A stretch of DNA of 64,000 bases, from positions 124,001-188,000 of the forward strand of contig NZ_JAKWBE010000014.1 in assembly GCF_022513565.1 (NCBI RefSeq), given 5' to 3'. The first letter of the stretch is position 1; every line of letters starts with the position of its first letter. Under the pieces are notes generated by a model that was not told the DNA's origin, searched no databases, and was given only the letters and a program-made list of their open reading frames with translations. The translations under genes were made by a program, and so were the position numbers. This DNA is from Streptomyces gilvus (GTDB taxonomy: Bacteria; Actinomycetota; Actinomycetes; Streptomycetales; Streptomycetaceae). Positions 58,896-64,000 of this stretch are shown here, in pieces.

Positions 58896-59705
58896 ATGCG
58901 TATCCGAATCGTCGACGCCTTCACGGACCGTCCCTTCGCAGGCAACCCGGCCGGGGTGCTGCTCCTCGACGCCTTCCCGGACGACGAGCGGCTGCAGCGG
59001 ATCGCGCTGGAGGTGAACCACGCGGAGACGGCGTTCGCACACCCGCTGCCCGGCGGCGGCGAGGCCGACTGGGCGCTCAGGTGGTTCACGCCGACCACCG
59101 AGGTCGCCATGTGCGGCCACGCCACCCTCGCCACCGCCCACGTACTGCACTCCACCGGCGCGCACGAGGGCGCCGTGCGCTTCACGACCCGCAGCGGCGT
59201 GCTCGTCGCGACACCCCGGGAGGACGGGTCGATCACGCTGGACTTCCCGACGGCCCCGCTCACCCCGGTCGAGGCGCCGGACGGGGTCGCCGAGGCACTG
59301 GGCGCACAGCCGCTCTCCGTCTTCGACACCGGACCGAACATCGGTGACCTGCTCGTGGAGCTCGCGGACGAGAAGACGATCCACGGCCTGTCCCCCGACC
59401 TCAGGACGCTGGGCGCCTACTCCGAGCGCGGCATCATCGCCACGGCCCGCGCCGAGGACCCCGCCCGGGGCTACGACTTCGTCTCGCGCTGCTTCTTCCC
59501 GAACGTCGGCATCGACGAGGACCCGGTCACCGGCAGCGCCCACACCGCGCTCGCCCCCTTCTGGTCGCAGCGCCTGGGCAGCCCCGTCCTCACCGGCCTC
59601 CAGGCCTCCCGTCGCTCCGGCCGCGTCCGCACCGAGCTGCGCGGCGACCGCACCCTGCTCTCCGGCCGCGCGGTCACCGTCATCGACGGCGAACTGCTGG
59701 CCTAG
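58896..59705 (+). CDS. PhzF family isomerase-like protein
   Basis: The 269-residue protein is a complete PhzF/DAP-epimerase-fold enzyme. The catalytic Glu is in EVNHAETAFAHPL, FTPTTEVAMCGHATLATAHV is the diagnostic first-domain motif, and GIDEDPVTGSAHTALAPFW the second-domain repeat. Outside phenazine clusters these are isomerases of unknown substrate, and no phz genes are nearby. TAGCGT at 58883-58888 lies 7 nt before the ATG, so it is probably leaderless. It is convergent with the CPBP gene, with a 4-nt overlap. Confidence 0.95.
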   Translation: MRIRIVDAFTDRPFAGNPAGVLLLDAFPDDERLQRIALEVNHAETAFAHPLPGGGEADWALRWFTPTTEVAMCGHATLATAHVLHSTGAHEGAVRFTTRSGVLVATPREDGSITLDFPTAPLTPVEAPDGVAEALGAQPLSVFDTGPNIGDLLVELADEKTIHGLSPDLRTLGAYSERGIIATARAEDPARGYDFVSRCFFPNVGIDEDPVTGSAHTALAPFWSQRLGSPVLTGLQASRRSGRVRTELRGDRTLLSGRAVTVIDGELLA

Positions 59706-60502
59706 GCGGTCGGCAGCCAGCCCACCTTGCCGGCCAGGAGCGCGTAGCCGACGAACGCCCCGATGTCGAGCAGGGAATGCGCCACCACCAGGGGGCCGAC
59801 CCGCCCCCACCGTCGGTACAGGTAGACGAAGACCACGCCCATCACCATGTTGCCGAGGAAGCCGCCGATGCCCTGGTAGAGGTGGTAGCTGCCGCGCAGT
59901 ACGGAACTGGCCACCAGCGCGGCTCCCGGTGTCCAGCCCAGCTGCCCCAGCCGGCGCAGCAGATAGCCGACCACGATGACCTCCTCCAGGACCGCGTTCT
60001 GGATCGCGGAGAGGATCAGCACCGGGTACTTCCACCAGACGGAGGGCAGGGCCTCGGGCACCACGGTGAGGTTGGCGCCGAGACCGCGGGCGGCCAGGTA
60101 GAAGGCGATCCCGGTGCTGCCGATCACCGCCGCGATCGCGGCGCCGCGGGCGAGGTCGGGCCAGGGGCGGGTCCGGTCGAACCCGATGGTGCGCAGGCTT
60201 CCGCCCTCGCGCAGGAGCAGATGGGCGACGAGCGCGACCGGGACCAGGGCGGTGGCGATCCCGAACAGCTGCCAGGCGAGATCCAGCCAGGGGCGGCCCG
60301 GCGCGGCCGAGGCGTTCATGGTCGCCGCCTGGTCCTTCAGACCGCCCGGTTTCGTGACCGATCCGACAAAGCTGATCAGGGCGGACACACCGCTCGCACC
60401 GAGCGAAAGCCCCAGAACGAGCAGGGTCTCGTCCCGGAAGATCCGTCGCGAAAGCCGCTCGGGCGGAAAAGAATCGGCCACCCCACTCGTCTCTGCCTGC
60501 AC
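59702..60502 (-). CDS. CPBP family intramembrane metalloprotease
   Basis: This 266-residue membrane protein carries the Abi/CPBP motifs: NAVLEEVIVVGYLLRRLGQL (paired Glu), YHLYQGIGGFLGNMVMGVVF (His in the motif) and VAHSLLDIGAFVGY. About eight membrane helices are visible. Such proteases in eukaryotes process prenylated CAAX proteins; in bacteria they act in bacteriocin immunity or unknown processing. The GTG at 60502 has GGAG six bases upstream; another GTG twelve bases earlier is possible. Confidence 0.9.
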   Translation of the reverse strand: MQAETSGVADSFPPERLSRRIFRDETLLVLGLSLGASGVSALISFVGSVTKPGGLKDQAATMNASAAPGRPWLDLAWQLFGIATALVPVALVAHLLLREGGSLRTIGFDRTRPWPDLARGAAIAAVIGSTGIAFYLAARGLGANLTVVPEALPSVWWKYPVLILSAIQNAVLEEVIVVGYLLRRLGQLGWTPGAALVASSVLRGSYHLYQGIGGFLGNMVMGVVFVYLYRRWGRVGPLVVAHSLLDIGAFVGYALLAGKVGWLPTA

Positions 60503-60688
60503 ACTTGACTCCACTTCAGTAATCCCGCCTCATCGCCACCGTCACGCCGCTAGGGTCTCGAAAGAAGTTGCGAAGATCGTGCGTGACAGGCCGTTGGGGG
60601 GACGGACGCCGTACGGGGCGTACCTCCCTTTTGCATGCCATACGGCCGTCTCGCGGCACGAGGTTCAACAGGGAGGGACACCACCGTC

Positions 60689-62458
60689 ATGGGACGTCAC
60701 AGCTTGCCCGATCAGTATGGGGCGGGCGCGAGCGACCCCCGTCCACGCGCGCGCCGCCGCACGGTGGCCATCGCGACGGTCCTCGTGCTGACCGCGGCCG
60801 GCGGCACGGCGGGGGCCGTCAAGAGCGGACTGCTCTCCTTCGGCTCGTCCTGCCAGGACCACGCCGTGCGGCTGAACCTCGTCGCCTCACCGGACATCGC
60901 GCCCGCGCTGACCCTCGCGGCGAATCAGGCCCGCGAGGACGGGATCACCTCCGACGGACGGTGCGTCGCCGTGTCGGTGTCCGCCCGGGACTCGTACAAG
61001 GTCGCGGACGTGCTCGAGGCCGGCCGGAAGAGCGACGCTCAGGTCTGGGTGGCGGACTCGGACCTGTGGGTGGACCGGATCACGGCGAACAGCGCGGCGA
61101 CCGACGTGACCCCGGCGGGCGCCGTCGCCTCCACGCCGGTCGGCGTGGCCATGGTGCCGACGGCCGCGAAGTCCCTGGGCTGGCCGCAGAAGACGTACAG
61201 CTGGCTGGAGCTGGCCGGCGCGGCCATGCAGGGCGACTCGCTCAGGCTCGGCGCGGCCGACCCGGCGCGCAGCGCCACCGGGCTGCTGGCGCTGACCCGG
61301 CTGACCGCGGCCGCGGCCAAGCTCAAGGGCGGGGACACCCAGGCCGCGGCGATGATGAAAACGCTCTCGCAACGCACCTCGGACACCGACGGCCAGGTCG
61401 TGGAGACACTGCCCCGCGACTCCTCGGGCACCGAGCTGGGCAACCCCAAGCGCAACGAGGCGCTGATCCTCACCGAGCAGGCGGCCTACACCTACAACTC
61501 CTCGGCCGACGCCGACGCCGGGCTCGACATGTTCTACCCCAAGGACGGCTCGCCGCAGCTGACCTACCCGTACACGATGGTCGGCCAGCTGACCACCGAC
61601 CAGAGCAGGGCCGCGCTGCGGTTCATGAACTACCTGCGCCAGCCCGAGCAGCTGCGCCTGCTGCAGAAGCACGGCTTCCGCACCTCCGACGACGCGGCAC
61701 CGCGGGCGGTGGTGGCGCGCGCGGGCGGCAGCAGCCCGCAGCCGTACGACGCCGAAGCCCCCGAGCCGGACTCGGACACCGCGCTCCAGGAGGCCCTCGG
61801 CACCTGGACGATCACGGTGCAGAGCGCCCGGATCACCACGGTCGTGGACGCGTCCTCCTCCATGTCGGAACCGGTGTCGAAGACGGGTCAGTCCCGGATG
61901 GACGTGACCAAGGCGTCGCTGCTGCAGGCCCTGGCCACCTTCACGCCCGACGACGAGATCGGGCTGTGGGAGTTCTCCACGAAGCTCGACGGCGACAAGG
62001 ACTACCGCGTCCTGGTGCCGACCGAACGCCTGGGCGACCAGAAGGCCGGCGGCACCGTACGGGACGAGCTGTCGGCGGCGTTCACCTCCCTGAAGCCGGT
62101 GCCGAACGGCGCGACCGGGCTGTACGACACCACGCTCGCCGCCTACAAGGAGGCCACCTCGTCGTATGTGCAGGGGAAGTTCAACGCCCTGGTCATCCTC
62201 ACCGACGGGGTCAACCAGGACCCCGGCAGCATCTCCCGCGGCGGGCTGATCAGCCAGTTGCAGAAACTCACCGACCCCGAGCGTCCGGTGCCGCTCATCA
62301 TGATCGCGGTGGGTCCGGACGCCGACCGGCAGGAGGCCCAGGAGATCGCCGAGGCGACCGGCGGCTCGGGCCAGTCGGTCAGCAACCCCGCCGACATCCA
62401 GTCGGTGATGCTGAAGGCGATCGTCGCGGCCGGGGCCGAGGGCAACCCCGACGGCTGA
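60689..62458 (+). CDS. Substrate-binding and VWA domain protein
   Basis: The 589-residue protein has one N-terminal membrane helix (VAIATVLVLTAAGGTAGAV), then a type 2 solute-binding-like domain (RLNLVASPDIAPALTLAANQ onward, residues about 60-370) and a C-terminal von Willebrand A domain. The VWA metal site (MIDAS) is present: VVDASSSM (DxSxS), the Thr in GATGLYDTTLA and VILTDGVNQD. The fusion is a family I recognise in Streptomyces, exported and of unknown partner. GGGAGGGA lies about 12 nt before the ATG. Confidence 0.92.
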   Translation: MGRHSLPDQYGAGASDPRPRARRRTVAIATVLVLTAAGGTAGAVKSGLLSFGSSCQDHAVRLNLVASPDIAPALTLAANQAREDGITSDGRCVAVSVSARDSYKVADVLEAGRKSDAQVWVADSDLWVDRITANSAATDVTPAGAVASTPVGVAMVPTAAKSLGWPQKTYSWLELAGAAMQGDSLRLGAADPARSATGLLALTRLTAAAAKLKGGDTQAAAMMKTLSQRTSDTDGQVVETLPRDSSGTELGNPKRNEALILTEQAAYTYNSSADADAGLDMFYPKDGSPQLTYPYTMVGQLTTDQSRAALRFMNYLRQPEQLRLLQKHGFRTSDDAAPRAVVARAGGSSPQPYDAEAPEPDSDTALQEALGTWTITVQSARITTVVDASSSMSEPVSKTGQSRMDVTKASLLQALATFTPDDEIGLWEFSTKLDGDKDYRVLVPTERLGDQKAGGTVRDELSAAFTSLKPVPNGATGLYDTTLAAYKEATSSYVQGKFNALVILTDGVNQDPGSISRGGLISQLQKLTDPERPVPLIMIAVGPDADRQEAQEIAEATGGSGQSVSNPADIQSVMLKAIVAAGAEGNPDG

Positions 62459-62470
62459 CCCGACTGACCC

Positions 62471-63988
62471 TCAACCGGCGGGCACGGGCTCGGGCAGCCC
62501 CACGGGCCAGGTGTGCACCGGCTCGCCGGCCAGCATCAGCTCGCGGTACCTGCGGGTGGTCGCGGCCAGCGCGGCATCGCGTGTCATGCCGGTCTCCAGC
62601 GCCCGGTGGAAGGTCGCCGCCTGCCAGGTCGCGCCGTTGGCGCGGCGCCGGCAGCGCTCCTCGATCACGCCGAGGTAGAGGTCCCGGTCCGCGGGCTCGA
62701 CCCCCCAGGCGTCCAGTCCGGCCGCGGCGAGCGGCAGCAGTTCGTCGCGCACCAGGGTCACCGCGTCGACCTCGGCCGTCCCGCCGTACCGTCCGCGGCG
62801 TGGCCACCGCAGCCGGGCCTCGATGCCGTGCTTGCAGGCGGCGTCGAAGTTGGCGGCGGCCGCCTCGAAGGGCAGCCGGGTCCACACCGGCCTGGTCTCC
62901 TCGGCGAGGGCGCGGACGAGGCCGTAGTAGAAGGCGGCGTTGGCGATGACGTCCGTGATGGTGGGTCCCGCGGGCAGGACGCGGTTCTCGACGCGCAGGT
63001 GCGGGACGCCGTCGGCGATGCCGTAGACCGGGCGGTTCCAGCGGTAGACGGTGCCGTTGTGCAGGACGAGTTCGTACAGTTCGGGGATGCCGCCCGAGTC
63101 GAGGACGTCGAGCGGCTCCTCGTCGTCGCAGATGGGCAGCAGGGCCGGGAAGTAGCGCAGGTTCTCCTCGAAGAGCTCGTGCGCGGAGGAGATCCAGCGC
63201 TCCCCGAACCAGGTGCGCGGGCGCACGCCCTGGGCCTGGAGCTCGGGCGGGCGGGTGTCGGTGGACTGCTGGAACAGCGGGGGGCGCGACTCGCGCCACA
63301 GCTCGCGGCCGAACAGGAACGGCGAGTTGGCGCCGACGGCGATCTGCGCGGCGCTGACGGCCTGCGCGGCGTTCCACACGTCGGCGAAGCGGCCCGGGGT
63401 GACCTGGAGGTGCAGCTGCACCGAGGTGCAGGCGGCCTCCGGGGCTATGGACTTGGAGGTGCAGGTGAGGCGCTCCACGCCGTCGATGTCGAGCGCGAAG
63501 TCCTCGCCGCGGGCGGCCACGATCTGGTCGTTGAGGAGGGCGTAGCGGTCGACCGCGGAAAGGTTGGTGGAGACCAGGTCGTCCCGGTCGAGCGTGGGCA
63601 GAATGCCGATCATCACGATTCCGGCGTCGAGCTCGCCGGCTTTCCGGTCGGCATATGCCAGGGAGGTGCGGAGTTCCTCGGCGAGCCGGTCGAATACCCG
63701 GCCGCCCAGCGGATGTGGGGCTATGTTGACTTCCAGGTTGAACATGGCGAGTTCTGTTTGGAAATCTCGGCTCGCGATGCGTTCGAGGACCTGCGCATTG
63801 AGCATTTTCGGCATCCCGTCGGCGCCGGCCAGATTCAATTCGATCTCCAGCCCCATGAGATTCCTGGGGCGTTCGAACCGCTTCTCGGCCAGGAGCCGCT
63901 CCAGTCCCGTCAGGCACCTGCGGAGCTTGTCCCGGTAGAGCTGACGATCGGAGAGGTCGATCCGACCTGCCACGACCTTCTCCCCCAT
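62471..63988 (-). CDS. Glutamate-cysteine ligase family protein
   Basis: The 505-residue protein resembles the GCS2-type glutamate-cysteine ligase family annotated in Streptomyces. RPRNLMGLEIELNLAGADGM near residue 42 has the acidic metal-binding motif, and FNLEVNIAPHPLGG, CTSKSIAPEAACTSVQLHLQ and VGANSPFLFG follow in order. Actinomycetes normally use mycothiol, so the product is uncertain; gamma-glutamylcysteine for ergothioneine is one option, an unrelated carboxylate-amine ligation another. The ATG starts 12 nt before the window end, so its promoter is outside. Confidence 0.85.
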   Translation of the reverse strand: MGEKVVAGRIDLSDRQLYRDKLRRCLTGLERLLAEKRFERPRNLMGLEIELNLAGADGMPKMLNAQVLERIASRDFQTELAMFNLEVNIAPHPLGGRVFDRLAEELRTSLAYADRKAGELDAGIVMIGILPTLDRDDLVSTNLSAVDRYALLNDQIVAARGEDFALDIDGVERLTCTSKSIAPEAACTSVQLHLQVTPGRFADVWNAAQAVSAAQIAVGANSPFLFGRELWRESRPPLFQQSTDTRPPELQAQGVRPRTWFGERWISSAHELFEENLRYFPALLPICDDEEPLDVLDSGGIPELYELVLHNGTVYRWNRPVYGIADGVPHLRVENRVLPAGPTITDVIANAAFYYGLVRALAEETRPVWTRLPFEAAAANFDAACKHGIEARLRWPRRGRYGGTAEVDAVTLVRDELLPLAAAGLDAWGVEPADRDLYLGVIEERCRRRANGATWQAATFHRALETGMTRDAALAATTRRYRELMLAGEPVHTWPVGLPEPVPAG

Positions 63989-64000
63989 CGAAGCTTCCCT

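Noticed and set aside
58896..59705. Phenazine biosynthesis locus because of the PhzF protein
   Set aside because: No other phz genes are present. PhzF-fold proteins are widespread outside phenazine clusters.
1..64000. tRNA, rRNA, insertion sequences, prophage or integrative element genes
   Set aside because: I found no transposase, integrase or phage-type proteins, and no cloverleaf or rRNA-like stretches. A dedicated RNA search could still find a small RNA I cannot see.

Overview
The window is very GC-rich, densely coded on both strands, and uses GTG and TTG starts freely. Its gene set (divergent third-type EF-Tu, MshC/CysS-like protein, paired FabG reductases, lipoproteins, many EamA and MocR/LysR/XRE/HxlR/PadR pairs) points to a Streptomyces chromosome. 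I see no rRNA or tRNA gene, no insertion sequence, no CRISPR array and no secondary-metabolite synthase, so it reads as ordinary chromosomal housekeeping and accessory metabolism. The organism assignment is inference from gene content and base composition.

Layout. 1-7.8 kb: rhodanese-like fragment, Lrp/AsnC regulator, sbcDC nuclease pair, IMPACT/YigZ protein, SixA-like phosphatase with a cysteinyl-tRNA-synthetase-like protein lacking the signature motifs, and a CoA-binding protein. 8-16.7 kb: APC permease, PobA-type hydroxylase, ArsR plus cation-efflux pair, YbaK-type deacylase, XRE-cupin regulator plus EamA exporter, two left-handed beta-helix enzymes, DedA protein. 16.87-17.18 kb: fused remnants of an SDR and a family 3 glycosidase. 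17.2-27.9 kb: a sigma-like/zinc-finger/ricin-domain membrane protein, galU, thioesterase fold, PQQP-type membrane protein, MFS transporter, spermidine-synthase-like protein, tuf3-type EF-Tu, AlkD-like protein, VTT-domain protein and a 35-bp tandem repeat.

27.9-40.8 kb: thiolase with HxlR regulator, YciI protein, a three-gene operon (oxidoreductase, PmoA-family, cupin) behind a promoter with a LacI-type operator, uppP, a small conserved protein, SDR, SnoaL-like protein, lnt, a second Gfo/Idh oxidoreductase, DinB protein, lipoprotein, TPR-like protein and ung. 40.8-54.6 kb: orphan oligopeptide-binding lipoprotein, fabG pair, HipA-like kinase/DUF3037 pair, Rieske lipoprotein, isochorismatase-like protein, flavin split-barrel proteins, LysR/EamA and MocR/flavoprotein divergent pairs, another EamA exporter, Clp N-domain protein, SRPBCC protein. 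54.7-64 kb: PadR regulator, a four-gene operon (cyclase, TPP enzyme, HAD-like, membrane protein), PhzF protein, CPBP protease, substrate-binding/VWA protein and a glutamate-cysteine ligase family protein.

Regulatory theme. Regulator-target pairs are mostly divergent, and several have a visible inverted repeat at the promoter. At least thirteen starts have a TANNNT/CATAAT-like -10 box only 6-8 nt upstream and no Shine-Dalgarno, so they are probably leaderless. Convergent genes are often separated by strong hairpins. The best candidates for undescribed biology are the HipA-like kinase/DUF3037 pair, the motif-less CysS-like protein, the LacI-operator oxidoreductase/PmoA/cupin operon, the cyclase/TPP/HAD operon and the 35-bp tandem repeat. 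None can be proved novel from sequence alone.
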